Source of the DNA: a bacterium
GTDB taxonomy: Bacteria > Vulcanimicrobiota > Vulcanimicrobiia > Eremiobacterales > Eremiobacteraceae
DNA length: 52,848 nt
Reading direction: 5' to 3'
Assembly (NCBI GenBank): GCA_902812405.1
Contig: CADDZI010000010.1
Span: 1 to 52,848, forward strand
The notes beneath the pieces were generated by a model that worked only from the letters and a program-made list of their open reading frames with translations, ran no database searches and was not told the DNA's origin. Made by a program: the position numbers and the translations under genes. Below, piece after piece: positions 16,102 through 27,876 of this stretch; within the stretch, counting starts at the first letter, position 1; every line of letters begins with the position of its first letter.

Positions 16102-17214
16102 CTACGAACCGGTTATCGCAGCAGCCTCGTGCAAAACGCGCAGTGTCTGCTCCGCACAGCGCTCCCAACTCATGGTGCGGGCGCGGGCCAAACCGGCGGC
16201 ACGCAACTGGGCGGCAAGGCCGATATCGGTGAGCACGCGGGCAATGGCCGCGGCATAGGCCTCCCAATCACCGGGAGCCACATACAGTGCAGCATCCCCT
16301 CCGGCCTCAGGAATGCTGGCAGCCTCGCTTGCAACGACCGGCGCGCCGTGCGCCATTGCCTCCAGGACGGGCAACCCAAACCCTTCGTAGCGCGAGGGGA
16401 ACGCAAAGACCGCCGCCCCGGCGTACAGACGCCGCAAGACGCAATCCGCGACCTCCCCCGTCACGGCACTCGGCACGCCATCCGCAACGTCGAAGTGCAC
16501 GATCCACCCCTTCTTGCCGTTGCGGCGCACGCTGCGCAGTCCCCCGCGCGGCGCAAGACCAAGTCCGGGTTTGCCGACGATGAGCAGGCCGGTCGTCATG
16601 CGCAACGCATCCGGCAGCGCCTGCATCGCACGGCGCAGCGTGGCCAGATCCTTGCGCGGCTCGCTCTCCCCGACGAAGAGGACGTACTGCGAAACGCCAT
16701 CCAACAAGAGCGGTTCATCCGGCACGACGTCGGGTGCGTCGACCCCCAAGGGCACGACGCGAATCCGCCGCTCCGGCACGCCCAGGTAGCGGACAATCTC
16801 GCCCTTGGAGAAGTCCGAATCCGTCACAATCAGGGCGGCGTGCTCCGCGGTCGTGCGAAACGGCGTCTGCTCGTTGCGGCGGATGCGCTCGCGCTCGGCT
16901 GGGGAGACAAATGGCCAGACATCGTGGACTGTGGCCACGCTGGGCACCGCTACCCGCCACGTCATCCCGTTCCATGGATACCAGACCACGTCGGGCGCCA
17001 ATGTCGCAACGCCACGCCGGCTCACGACGTCAACCCGGCGCAGACCCAGCTCTCCCGCCAACCGGCCGGCGACGAGAGCTGGCCAGCGGTGGGGTACGGC
17101 CAACGTCACGCGCACCCCGGCGTAGCGGCATAGGCGCGTCAGGACCGCCCGCGCGTAGCGCCCGATGCCGCGCCGGTCGTGGAGCAGGTTGACCGCATCG
17201 ACCGCGATGTGCAC
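16102..17214 (-). CDS. Glycosyltransferase family 4 (GT-B fold)
   Basis: About 370 residues from a GTG that gives VHIAVDAVNLLHDRRGIGRY, a natural N-terminus for this group. A longer frame from 17289 would overlap the divergent exchanger gene. The C-terminal domain has VLFVGESEPRKDLATLRRAM and the diagnostic RYEGFGLPVLEAMAHGAPVV segment with the EX7E pair that holds the nucleotide sugar. Such GT4 enzymes build O-antigen, capsule or lipid glycans. It is a singleton with the repeat cluster just after its stop. The N-terminus resembles WbpY-type mannosyltransferases only loosely. Confidence 0.87.
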   Translation of the reverse strand: MHIAVDAVNLLHDRRGIGRYARAVLTRLCRYAGVRVTLAVPHRWPALVAGRLAGELGLRRVDVVSRRGVATLAPDVVWYPWNGMTWRVAVPSVATVHDVWPFVSPAERERIRRNEQTPFRTTAEHAALIVTDSDFSKGEIVRYLGVPERRIRVVPLGVDAPDVVPDEPLLLDGVSQYVLFVGESEPRKDLATLRRAMQALPDALRMTTGLLIVGKPGLGLAPRGGLRSVRRNGKKGWIVHFDVADGVPSAVTGEVADCVLRRLYAGAAVFAFPSRYEGFGLPVLEAMAHGAPVVASEAASIPEAGGDAALYVAPGDWEAYAAAIARVLTDIGLAAQLRAAGLARARTMSWERCAEQTLRVLHEAAAITGS

Positions 17215-17259
17215 GGCGACTAGCTCGCCTGCAACCCGCAACGCGGGCTCGGCCCACCC

Positions 17260-18294
17260 GTGGTGGCCAGCCAGGGGTTGTTTTGCCACGGCGAAAAGAC
17301 CGGCCCTGTGATCGTCGCGCAGCTGGTCTTGGCGTGCGCCGCTCTCGTGCTGGCCGGTGAAGTGTTCACCAATGCCGTCGAATGGCTGGGCGTGCGGCTG
17401 GCTCTCACGCGCTCCGCAGCCGGCGCCATCGTTGCGGCTGCAGGTTCATCGCTGCCGGAAACGATCATCGCCGCCGTCGCGCTGCTCGTCTTGCACGACA
17501 CACGCAGCACCCAAATCGGCATCGGCGCCGTGCTCGGCGCACCCTTCATGCTGAGTACCTTGGTCTTCTTCCTCATCGGCGTCTTGGCGCTTGCACGCTC
17601 GCCCCGCCGAGCGCCACGCGGCATCGCCGCCCCCGCTGGTCCGGCGCTGGTCGGCCTCGCTCTCTTCTGCGCGACCTTTGCGCTGGCACTGGGAGCGTCC
17701 TTGGCCCGTGCGCGCGGCGTTCACGTGGCGGCGGCCGTTGCGGTGCTGGCCGCCTACCTCGGCTACCTCCTGTACCATGTTCGCGCCGACCCCGGGGGGA
17801 CGCAGTCTCACCCGCCGCCCCTGCACTTGAGCCGGCGCAGTGCGGTGCCGGCCACCTGGATCGTCCTCGTGCAATTCGGTTTGGCTTTGGCCCTCACGGT
17901 CGCCGCCTCGCGCTGGTTTGTGCTCGTGGTCGGCAATGCTGCTCTCGCACTCGGCGCCGCACCCTTCCTCGTCTCGGTCTTCATCAGCCCGATCGCAACC
18001 GAGTTGCCGGAGGCGACCAACGTCTGGCTGTGGATGCGCCGCGGCGAGGACGCGTTGGCGGTTTCCAACGTCCTCGGCGCGATGATGTTTCAGACCTCGC
18101 TTGCCTGCGCGCTGGCGATGCTCGCGACGCCGTGGCAGCTGGATTCCGCCGCCTACGACTCGGCCGCCGCAACGCTGCTCGGCGCCGGCTGGGTGCTCGC
18201 CTGGACTGCCATCCGCCGCCGCCTCGAGCCCTGGGCTCTCGTCTGCGCGATCCTGCCGTATCTGGCCTACGCCGCGTGGTCGGCGCACTCATAA
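17260..18294 (+). CDS. Sodium/calcium exchanger family (CaCA) membrane protein
   Basis: Up to 344 residues, with about ten hydrophobic segments in two halves. Each half carries an alpha-repeat: AAGSSLPETIIAAVALLV in the first and ISPIATELPEATNVWLWM in the second. The Gly-Ser-Ser-x-Pro-Glu and Thr-Glu-x-Pro-Glu acids bind cations in this superfamily. The usual role is Ca2+ extrusion driven by Na+ or H+. The start is unsure: a GTG at 17260 or a later GTG at 17308 just before the first helix (VIVAQLVLACAALVLAGE). It is divergent from the glycosyltransferase gene. Confidence 0.85.
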   Translation: MVASQGLFCHGEKTGPVIVAQLVLACAALVLAGEVFTNAVEWLGVRLALTRSAAGAIVAAAGSSLPETIIAAVALLVLHDTRSTQIGIGAVLGAPFMLSTLVFFLIGVLALARSPRRAPRGIAAPAGPALVGLALFCATFALALGASLARARGVHVAAAVAVLAAYLGYLLYHVRADPGGTQSHPPPLHLSRRSAVPATWIVLVQFGLALALTVAASRWFVLVVGNAALALGAAPFLVSVFISPIATELPEATNVWLWMRRGEDALAVSNVLGAMMFQTSLACALAMLATPWQLDSAAYDSAAATLLGAGWVLAWTAIRRRLEPWALVCAILPYLAYAAWSAHS

Positions 18295-18334
18295 GCACGC
18301 GGCGCACGCTGAACACGCGCCGCCCCAAGCGGCC

Positions 18335-18946
18335 TCACCACAAGTCCTGGCCCAACCGCAGGTGGCGGATGATGTCGTCGGCGCGAGCGGGCGTTATGAA
18401 GGCCGCCGCGAGTGCGCCGCTTATGAGGCCGCCGATGTGCCCGGCGTTAGAGATGCCGGAGTTGAGGAAACCATAGCCCAACGTCAAGAGGATGGGGATG
18501 AAAGCCGCCTGGGCCAGCTCGCGGCGCAGCGGCGGCAGGCGCAGCGCCAACACGGCCATCGCCCCGAACACCCCCATGATCGCACCCGACGCACCTGCGG
18601 TCACATCTGTGCTGCCCAAGGTCCACAGGTATGCCGCGATGCCGCCGCCGAGCAGCGCGATGAAGTAGATCGCGGCGTAGCGCACCGACCCATAGACGTA
18701 TTCGACGAGCACGCCGGCCTGAAACAGCGCATACGAGTTAAACAGGATGTGGACGACAGTGAAGTGCAAAAAGCCGTAGCTGACCAGACGCCACCATTCG
18801 CCGTGGAGAATACGGTCGGGCAGGATGGCGCCGGCCAGCATGAACGGGCCCAGGTCTGCGCCGCGCGCTGCCAGCCGGTCCACGATGAACACCAGCCACA
18901 GCAGGAAGATCATGCCGGTGGTGAAGGGCGCGCCGCGCGGGCTCAT
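18335..18946 (-). CDS. Rhomboid family intramembrane serine protease
   Basis: A 203-residue protein with about six membrane segments. The catalytic Ser is in TAGASGAIMGVFGAMA and the partner His in SNAGHIGGLISGALAA. The early EWWRLVSYGFLHFTVVHILF (Trp-Arg and His cluster) is also typical. Rhomboids cut membrane helices within the bilayer. No zinc finger or other extra domain is present. The start overlaps the stop of the deoxyhypusine-synthase-like gene as ATGA, so it is the last gene of the long operon that begins with moeA. The substrate is unknown. Confidence 0.93.
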   Translation of the reverse strand: MSPRGAPFTTGMIFLLWLVFIVDRLAARGADLGPFMLAGAILPDRILHGEWWRLVSYGFLHFTVVHILFNSYALFQAGVLVEYVYGSVRYAAIYFIALLGGGIAAYLWTLGSTDVTAGASGAIMGVFGAMAVLALRLPPLRRELAQAAFIPILLTLGYGFLNSGISNAGHIGGLISGALAAAFITPARADDIIRHLRLGQDLW

Positions 18947-19896
18947 TGTGCCAGCGCTTCGCGCACGGCGGCGGCAAACAGCGGGATGAGCAGCTCGTGG
19001 TGCCCGGTGAACATGTAGCCCTTGCCGCCGTCGAGGTGCGGCCGGGTCACGACGTTGGTGCGCGGCCGGTAGTGGCGGATGAAATCAAAATCCGCCGTCA
19101 CGAATCGCCCGGTGTAGCCCAAATTGCGCGCCACCGAGAGCGCCTTTAAGAATGTCTCGGGCATGACCACCGCCGATCCGAAGTTCAAGTACACGCCGCC
19201 GTCGGTCACGCCCGCAATGACCTCGCAGAAGCGCCGGAAGTCGTACATCGTGGCGGCGCCCAAGGCGGCACCGTCGGCGGCCGGATGCATGTGGACGATG
19301 TCGGTGCCCACCGCCACGTGCACGGTCACCGGGCTGCCGATCCTGGCGCCCTGAGCCAAAACCGAGATGCCGGCGTTGGCGTCCGGCCGCGCAAGAAGCG
19401 CCTCTCCCAGTGCGCGCCCCAACCCGATCCGCGGACCCTCGCGGTTGATGGCACCCAGAATGAAGTCCGCCGTCTCCTGCGACATGCCAAAGGATCCGTC
19501 GCGCAGCGCTTCATCCACGTCCTCCGACGTCTTACCGGCCAGCGCTAGTTCCACGTCGTGAATGCAAATCGAGCCATTGCCGGCGACCGCCGTGAGGATT
19601 CCGTCGCGCATGAGGTCCACGAGCACGGGCCCGAGTCCGGTCTTCATGACGTGGCCTCCGATGCCCGCCGCCACGACCTTGCCCCGGCGGTGGGCCTGCA
19701 CGACGTCGGCTACCAGCGCCCGCAGATCGCGCGCCGCCAAGATGTCGGGCAGCCCCGCCCAGAAATCGCGAAACGATCCGCCGGCAGTGTGGGGACGGGC
19801 CAGTGCATCCGCTTGAACCTTGGACGGACGCTGCGCCAGCGAGGTCAGGCGCAGCTTTCCGAAATCGAGGCGGGGAATGTTGTCTTTGCCGCTCAT
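18943..19896 (-). CDS. Deoxyhypusine synthase-like family protein
   Basis: A 317-residue protein that I place, with moderate confidence, in the deoxyhypusine synthase-like group. Support comes from a Rossmann-like segment GKVVAAGIGGHVMKTGLGPV, an acidic loop after LALAGKTSEDVDEALRDG, and a C-terminal GGKGYMFTGHHELLIPLFAA. True deoxyhypusine synthase uses NAD and spermidine to modify eIF5A. Bacteria lack eIF5A, and homologues there make homospermidine-type products or have no known role. The canonical WGKI-type lysine segment is not obvious. It is coupled by ATGA overlaps to a glycosyltransferase upstream and a rhomboid protease downstream, which gives no clear pathway. Confidence 0.5.
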   Translation of the reverse strand: MSGKDNIPRLDFGKLRLTSLAQRPSKVQADALARPHTAGGSFRDFWAGLPDILAARDLRALVADVVQAHRRGKVVAAGIGGHVMKTGLGPVLVDLMRDGILTAVAGNGSICIHDVELALAGKTSEDVDEALRDGSFGMSQETADFILGAINREGPRIGLGRALGEALLARPDANAGISVLAQGARIGSPVTVHVAVGTDIVHMHPAADGAALGAATMYDFRRFCEVIAGVTDGGVYLNFGSAVVMPETFLKALSVARNLGYTGRFVTADFDFIRHYRPRTNVVTRPHLDGGKGYMFTGHHELLIPLFAAAVREALAQ

Positions 19897-21035
19897 GCGT
19901 GGGCTGCTGTCTGCGGCGCGAATCCCGCGCCCCCTTCCACCGGCCGGGCGCGGTAGGTTTCGATCAGTGCGCTCAAGCGCGACCGGAAAACATCCGGCGC
20001 GAACATGCGAGCGTGGGCAACCAAACGCAGCGGATCAAACCTCGTGGAGGCCAGTTGTTCCAGCGCCGCCAGCAATGCATCCGGGCTGGGTTCTGTGAAG
20101 AACAACCCGGTCTCGCCTTCCACGATGGTTTCGAGCGCCCCTCCGGCGGCAAATGCCACCGCGGGGCGTCCGCGCGCCGCAGCTTCCAGCGGCACGAGCC
20201 CGAAATCTTCCACGCCGCAGACGATCACCGCCCGCGCACCGCGCAGCAGCTCGTCGCGCCGCTCGTCGCTGACCCAGCCGGCGAAGGTCACGCTGGGTCC
20301 TGCCAGGCGGCGTAGCCGCTCTTCATCCGGACCGCTGCCGGCGATGACGAGCGGCTGACGTGCCCGCGTACACGCTTCGACCGCCAGATGAATTCGTTTA
20401 TACGGTAACAGGCGGCTGAGCACCAGAAAGTACCCGCCATCCGGCTGATGCGCAGCCTGCGCTTCCGCGTCCGCAGGCACCTGCACCGGGCACGGAACGA
20501 TCTCACTGCGACGCCCGTAGATGCGCGCGATGCGCCGTGCGATGTGCCGGGAGTTGGTGACGATGAGCTGCGGCCGCTGGGCCGCCGCCAGATCCCAGCG
20601 CTTGAGCCAGGCGCGGAGGATGTGCCACGCCGGGCGGAGCGGCGCCGGCGTCAGGACGTCCGCATACTCGTCCGGATACCATAGAAAGCGCGTCGGGGTG
20701 TTCATGTAGCACAGGTGCAGGGTCTGCGGCGGTACCCGAACGCCCTTGGCGAACGCGGTGGTCGACGAAATGACGAGGTCATAGCCTCGAAGGTTGAGCG
20801 ACGAAAAGGCCAGCGGGTAGAAGGCCACCAGCGCCCGGAAATGGCGGGCGGCTCCCGGCACGTACTGCAAGAACGACGTTCGCACGTCGACGGCCTCAAA
20901 ACGGCCGGCGAGGGCTTCACGCCGAACGAGCGACGTGTACAGAGGCGCCTGCGGATACAGGCGGTGCATTTCGAGCAGTACCCGCTCTGCGCCGCCGAAT
21001 TGCGTCAGGTAGTCGTGGACGAACGCCACGCGCAC
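19893..21035 (-). CDS. Glycosyltransferase family 4 (GT-B fold)
   Basis: A 380-residue GT4 enzyme starting at GTG (MRVAFVHDYLTQFGGAERVL), the N-terminus common in mannosyl- and glucosyltransferases of cell-surface glycan assembly. NTPTRFLWYPDEYADVL is a frequent motif of this subgroup. The C-domain has GGYFLVLSRLLPYKRIHLAV and the donor-site region EDFGLVPLEAAARGRPAVAF with the EX7E pair. It is nine bases downstream of the second M16-like gene and overlaps the next gene by four bases. Substrate not predictable. Confidence 0.9.
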   Translation of the reverse strand: MRVAFVHDYLTQFGGAERVLLEMHRLYPQAPLYTSLVRREALAGRFEAVDVRTSFLQYVPGAARHFRALVAFYPLAFSSLNLRGYDLVISSTTAFAKGVRVPPQTLHLCYMNTPTRFLWYPDEYADVLTPAPLRPAWHILRAWLKRWDLAAAQRPQLIVTNSRHIARRIARIYGRRSEIVPCPVQVPADAEAQAAHQPDGGYFLVLSRLLPYKRIHLAVEACTRARQPLVIAGSGPDEERLRRLAGPSVTFAGWVSDERRDELLRGARAVIVCGVEDFGLVPLEAAARGRPAVAFAAGGALETIVEGETGLFFTEPSPDALLAALEQLASTRFDPLRLVAHARMFAPDVFRSRLSALIETYRARPVEGGAGFAPQTAAHA

Positions 21036-21044
21036 CGCAGCCGC

Positions 21045-22382
21045 TTACTGACTCTCCTGTCTGGGCAATACGATCGCGATTGTCTCGCGCGTCAGGTAGC
21101 GGCGCGCCACGCGCTGGATGTCCGCCGCGCTGACGGCGAGAATGCGCTGGGGAACAAGGTTCTCGAAGGTGATGCCCTGCGGGGACGCCGCCGAACGCCC
21201 CAGCAGCCAGGCTTGGTCGCGCAGGGTATCCGCGCTGAGGTAGTAGGCGCCGAGCGCCAATTTCTTGCCCTCTTCGATCAACTGCGGTGACAGATTCTCG
21301 CCCCGCAAGCGCGCAATGCCGGTTTCCAAATCCCGCACCGATTGATCAAGGTTGGCGCTCTCGCCGCCCATGAAGACGATCATGCTACCGGGTTGCGCTT
21401 CGTACTGATAGTACGCGCCGACGTAGTCGTCAGGTAACGGCGTGTCCGAGGTGAAGGTGAAGGCGTGGATGTCGCCGCCTGATCCCAAGAGCGCTTCGAT
21501 GACGAGCATGGCGGCAAAGTCGGTCGAGTACTGGTTGGGCGCCTGGTACGCGATGGCGACCCACGGCGCGGGCACCTGGCGGTGGGCGACAACTTGGTGC
21601 AAACGGGCAATGGCGGCCGGCGAGGGTGCGGGCGGCGCCGGTTCGGGCGTGAAGGTGCCGAACTCGCGGCGCACCGCGTCGAGAGCGGCGGGGGTGACGA
21701 GGCCGACGATCGCCACGATGGTTCCGTTGGCATGCTGGTAGCCGGCTGCAAACGCCGCGACGTCGGACGGCAGGATGCGGGCCACCGTCAGCGGGTCACC
21801 CTCGTCCGGGAAGGCAAAACCTGTGCCGCTGTAGTTGACCTGGCGTACCATCAAGTAGGTTGCCTCCAGCGGGTTCTGCGCCGCGTTGGTCGCTTGGGTC
21901 AGGGTAGTCTCGCGCACCGCCGCCACGCGCGACAGATCGGGATGGCCGAGCGCGAGGCGCAGATCGTGCACGAGGTGGGGGAAATCTCCCGCCCGGCATT
22001 CCAGATAAAAGCGCGTGTCAAGGGGGTCCAACGTGTAGGTTATCGATCCGCCTGCTTGCCGGACGCTATCTTGCAGCGTGGCAGCCCCTTCGACCGGCGT
22101 TTGCAGAACGACCTGGGCGGCAATCGCGGCAACGCCGGCTTTTCCGGCCGGTTGTTGCGCTAATCCGGCAGGCACGAAAATCTGCGCACCGACGAGCGGC
22201 AGGTCGCCCGAAGCCTGGCTTGCGATGATGACGCCGTTGGGCAAGCGCTCTTGCACCGCACCGGCAAACGGCGGCAGGGGAGCCGCTCCGGACGCGGCGC
22301 CGGGCAGCCACAGGAGGGCGCCGGCGAGCAGCGCGATCAGGGCCGGCCTGGCCCGCGGGCCAGCGTCACGGAAACAGTTCAT
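21045..22382 (-). CDS. M16 family peptidase homologue without zinc-binding motif (second)
   Basis: A 445-residue exported protein with a signal peptide (ALIALLAGALLWLPGAASGAA). The M16 (pitrilysin/MPP) fold is recognisable from LPNGVIIASQASGDLPLVGA, the FPDEGDPLTVARILPSDVAA region and a C-terminal PQRILAVSAADIQRVARRYL. The place where active M16 enzymes have HxxEH reads GVAAIAAQVVLQTP, so zinc binding is lost. In two-subunit M16 proteases one partner lacks the motif, but here the neighbouring partner lacks it too. The start overlaps that partner's stop (ATGA), so the pair is likely a heterodimer acting in the periplasm with a non-proteolytic role. Confidence 0.82.
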   Translation of the reverse strand: MNCFRDAGPRARPALIALLAGALLWLPGAASGAAPLPPFAGAVQERLPNGVIIASQASGDLPLVGAQIFVPAGLAQQPAGKAGVAAIAAQVVLQTPVEGAATLQDSVRQAGGSITYTLDPLDTRFYLECRAGDFPHLVHDLRLALGHPDLSRVAAVRETTLTQATNAAQNPLEATYLMVRQVNYSGTGFAFPDEGDPLTVARILPSDVAAFAAGYQHANGTIVAIVGLVTPAALDAVRREFGTFTPEPAPPAPSPAAIARLHQVVAHRQVPAPWVAIAYQAPNQYSTDFAAMLVIEALLGSGGDIHAFTFTSDTPLPDDYVGAYYQYEAQPGSMIVFMGGESANLDQSVRDLETGIARLRGENLSPQLIEEGKKLALGAYYLSADTLRDQAWLLGRSAASPQGITFENLVPQRILAVSAADIQRVARRYLTRETIAIVLPRQESQ

Positions 22383-23787
22383 TGGGAAACTCCACGTGAA
22401 GATTGGTCGCCGGCGGGCAAGATGACGACCGACGGGGCGGCCATGAGGTAGCGCTTGGCGACCGAAAGGACGTAATCCGGGGTGAGGCTTGCAACGCGGG
22501 CAAAGTAATCACCCGAGAGATCGGGGCCGGTCGCACTGGGGCTGTACGACAGCGCGCCCTGGGCAAAGTACCAACCGTAGTTGTCGGCCAGCGCTTCGTC
22601 TGTTTGCATCGTCCGCAGCAAGTGGGTCACAAACGCATCCCGCGCCTGCACGAACTGGGCATCCGACATGCGGTGACCGACGCTGTTGGCGACAGCCGCG
22701 CGCAGCACGCCCGCCATCGCTGTCGTGTCCAGACGCTGCCCCGAGACCGCGACAAAGAAAACGCCCGGGTTACGCAAGGTGATGAACTGCCCGCTGAAAG
22801 CCGCGCCATCGTCGGCCGTGCGGACCGCTCTCACCAAAACACCACTGTCGGGATCCGTCAGGTAGTCCGACCAGAAGTCCATCGCAGTCGCGGCGCGCTC
22901 ATCGCTGATGGGAGGGCCGGTCCATCCAAGTGCAATACCCGTCACGCCGGTCGCCAGGGGATGCAGCGCGCGGGGCGCAGCAGCTTGTTGGTTCTGAGGT
23001 GAGGCGGGCATGGCAGGCACGCGGCCACCGCTTGGCATGCCGAACTGGGCCACACGTTGGCTAACTGACGCCGGGTCGATCGCACCGGTGACGACGACGA
23101 TCTCATTGCCGGGGACGTACGCCGTTGTGGTAAAGCCGGCGACGGCGTTCAGCGTCATGGCGCGCAGGCTGATGGGGTTGCCGTAGGTTGAATCGTGCAG
23201 CGGCCCTGCGCTGAACAGCTGGGCGAAGAGGGCATCCCGCAGTACCTGATCGACCCCTTCTTCCGCCGCCACCTGCACCGCAGCCAGGCGCGTTCTGCCG
23301 GACTCGAAGCTGGCCTGGTCGATCGCCGGATGGAGGACGGCGCCCAGCAGCGCGGAGAGCAGATTCGACATGTCGTAGGCCGGGGCGACCACCGAGAACT
23401 GCGTCGCTTCGGGGTACACGGAAATGCCCAGCCTGCCGCCGGCGGCGCGCACTGCGTCGCGCAGCGACGGCCCCACGGGCGGCTTGTGATCGGCCAGGGC
23501 GAACGCCGCCAAACGTGCGATACCGGGTTGCATCCCGTCGTAGCCGTTGGCCGGACAGCGGACCCAAAACTCCAGCGCGGCCAGAGGTGCCGCACCGCTC
23601 TTGCGCGCGACGACGGTTAGGCCACTCGCCAATTGCGTGCCGACAGTCTGCGGCCCCACGTCGCCTATCACCGCCGCACCGGCCCAAGCGGCCCGGGGCG
23701 CTATCCCGAGTGCCGCACACAGCACTGCCCAGCAGAAAAAAAGTGCGGCGAGTCCGCCGCCCACAGATCGTCTCATCGTCCGCGTCC

Positions 23788-23791
<4 letters not shown>
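22379..23791 (-). CDS. M16 family peptidase homologue without zinc-binding motif (first)
   Basis: About 470 residues from an ATG overlapping the ftsH stop (ATGA). An upstream in-frame extension is only antisense or overlap with ftsH. The signal peptide is [20 protein letters not shown]. The M16 fold shows in [20 protein letters not shown], the [20 protein letters not shown] segment and the C-terminal [20 protein letters not shown]. The HxxEH position reads [13 protein letters not shown], so the catalytic zinc site is absent. It is coupled to ftsH upstream and to the second M16-like gene downstream. This could mean a shared role in envelope protein quality control; that is inference from position. 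Confidence 0.82.
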
Positions 23792-25726
<1,935 letters not shown>

Positions 25727-25737
<11 letters not shown>

Positions 25738-26359
25738 ATGAACTCCTTCGAGACGCGCCTGCGCGCGGGAGGCGCGCGACCTTGCCGTCTCCTCCACCCG
25801 TTTGCGGGAACCCGGCGTGCAGCTTTCTGATGTGAGGCAGGTTGCGAAAGCGTTCTTGAAAATCCAACCCGTACCCTACCAGGAAGGCGTCTTCCGGTGC
25901 GACGAGCCCGACGTAATCCGGGTGCACATCGACCGCCCGGTGGAACGGTTTGTCGATGAGGGCACAGGATTGCACGCTGGCCGCTCCCCGGCTGCGAATG
26001 TTGCCCAGCAGGTAGGACAGGGTGTAGCCTTCGTCAATGATATCCTCGACGAGCAGGATGTGCTTGCCATCCGGGCTCTGGTCGAGATCCTTGAGCAAGC
26101 GCACGTCGGGCGTCGTGGTGCGGCCCGTGCCGTAGGAGCTGACCACCATGAAATCCAGCGTCAACGGGTAGTCCCCCAAGGCTCGCATGAGGTCGGCCAG
26201 AAACGGCAGAGCTCCCTTGAGGATGCCAACCGCGAGCAGCGGGCGACCCTGGTTGTGCTCCCGCACTTCACGCGCCAGCCGCACCACCGCCGCTGCGATC
26301 TCATCCGCACTGAAGACTACCTCTCCCAGACCGGCCTCGGCCGGCGCCTGCTCGTTCAT
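25727..26359 (-). CDS. hpt: Hypoxanthine phosphoribosyltransferase
   Basis: A 210-residue purine salvage enzyme that makes IMP or GMP from the base and PRPP. The PRPP-binding motif is [15 protein letters not shown] (acidic pair plus loop). Also visible are the flexible-loop [15 protein letters not shown] and the base-binding [17 protein letters not shown] with the Asp before the aromatic. The start is the ATG at 26359; the longer frame overlaps tilS. It has a 30-residue C-terminal tail after KLHAG that is low-complexity and overlaps the start of ftsH. The order tilS-hpt-ftsH is common to many bacteria and supports the call. Confidence 0.95.
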
Positions 26360-26372
26360 CTGTGCCCGTGTC

Positions 26373-27758
26373 TTACGTATCGGCCTGCCGCCACCCCGCC
26401 TCCAGCACCCTCCTTCGCGGATGGGCCGCAAAGGGTTCCATGGCCCGCAAGCCGAGCACAGCCGCAATGCGACCTCCAGCACACAGGACGGCTGCTCGCT
26501 CGCGCTCGTGACGTGCCAGACCACTCTTGGCAAGGAATCGCGCCAACGAAACCGGGCGCCGGCGACCGGACGGAATGCAGCGATCGCCTGGTTGCGGCGG
26601 ACGAATGGTGAGGTGACCTGCGCTCGCGAGAGCCTCACGATCCAAGAAAAGCGTGCGGCCCAACCCGACAGGCCCAGGGTGGCGATCGTGGCGCGCCACA
26701 GCGCGCACCGCACGCAACGACAGCGTCCCCAAAGGCGTCACGATACGCACGGGCAGCTTCGCCGCATCGACCTCCACCGCTGCCGGCGCCGACGGCAAGG
26801 TGCGCAGTGAACGCACGATGAGCCGGCCCCCCGACAGACTGAGGACGCGATCGCCGGCTTGAAAGGTGCCACCGCGCCGCTCGCGCAGGGCACGTTCGAT
26901 AGCCGTACATTGGGCGAACGAAAAGCCTCTGCTTCCGCCAGCAAGCATGACAGCCCGGCGCAGCGCACGACGCAAGAGCGCCGAAGGCAATCCGCGCAGC
27001 CGGGCCACGATGTAGCCTCTGCCCTGCGGGTCAGCCGCACGGTCGAGCGCACGAGCGGCAAGCGCATCCAGAAACTCCTTTTCCGCAGCCAAGAGAGCCG
27101 CCGACCGGGGAATGCCGGATGCGGCTTGCGGCAAGCGCTCATAGAGCTCGCTTACAAGCCTGCGCACCGCATTACGCGGGACGCGCAAATCGGCATTGGT
27201 CTCATCCTCCGACCACGGCACGCGCAGCGCCGAGAGCAGCGCGCGGCACTGCACTTTTGCCGCCCACAACAGGGGACGCACGATCTGCACGTCGTCCTCC
27301 AGAGAGCGCCGCCCGCCAAGACCCACAATGCCGTCCAGGCCGCTGCCCCGCACGAGCGACAGCACGACCGTTTCCGCCAAATCGTCGCGTTGATGACCGG
27401 TGACGATCGTGGCGGCACCGGCTCGCCGAGCCGCCTGAGCCAGCACCCGATAGCGTGCCGTGCGCGCGCGCTCTTCCGGGGAGTCGCCCACCGCTCGGCG
27501 GACGTCGGCCCGCAGGATGCGCACGGCGGCGTGCGCAGCCGCCGCCTGGGCTCTTACGGCGGCGATGTCTCGCTGGATCGAGGTTCGCGGGCGCAGGCCG
27601 TGGTTGACGTAGCACGCGATCAAGCGCGCGCCGGGAGCGACTCGTCTCGTCAAGAGCAGCGCAGCGCCGCTGTCGGCACCCCCGGAACAGGCGACGACAA
27701 TGCAGCCGTCGCGAGGTAATCCCAGCGCCAGCCAGGCGCGCTCGTAGGCTGCAGCCAT
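26373..27758 (-). CDS. tilS: tRNA(Ile)-lysidine synthase
   Basis: A 461-residue TilS, which adds lysine to C34 of the AUA-reading tRNA-Ile. The N-terminal PP-loop motif CIVVACSGGADSGAALLLTR is at residues ~20-40. It is followed by ACYVNHGLRP, TGHQRDDLAETVVLSLVRGS and IVRPLL. The C-terminal substrate-binding domain is present (TIRPPQPGDRCIPSGRR, FLAKSGL). The start chosen is an ATG 22 residues before the PP-loop; the longer frame reaches into smpB. The central linker is Ala/Arg-rich. It is essential in most bacteria. Confidence 0.94.
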   Translation of the reverse strand: MAAAYERAWLALGLPRDGCIVVACSGGADSGAALLLTRRVAPGARLIACYVNHGLRPRTSIQRDIAAVRAQAAAAHAAVRILRADVRRAVGDSPEERARTARYRVLAQAARRAGAATIVTGHQRDDLAETVVLSLVRGSGLDGIVGLGGRRSLEDDVQIVRPLLWAAKVQCRALLSALRVPWSEDETNADLRVPRNAVRRLVSELYERLPQAASGIPRSAALLAAEKEFLDALAARALDRAADPQGRGYIVARLRGLPSALLRRALRRAVMLAGGSRGFSFAQCTAIERALRERRGGTFQAGDRVLSLSGGRLIVRSLRTLPSAPAAVEVDAAKLPVRIVTPLGTLSLRAVRAVARHDRHPGPVGLGRTLFLDREALASAGHLTIRPPQPGDRCIPSGRRRPVSLARFLAKSGLARHERERAAVLCAGGRIAAVLGLRAMEPFAAHPRRRVLEAGWRQADT

Positions 27759-27876
27759 GCGGTCCGGCAGGTCGCCCGGTTCGCCGTTGCGGCCCCTCCC
27801 GGCCGGACGCCGTAGCCCGTCATGTGCCGCCCCTCGCGGCTGCGGTACTGCAGGTGGCCGCCCCGCTGCACCGCGG

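Noticed and set aside
25738-25797. Longer FtsH starting at an ATG at 25797
   Set aside because: The extra residues are Arg/Ala-rich and unlike FtsH N-termini. The TTG at 25737 has a perfect AAGGAG and starts right before the first membrane helix.
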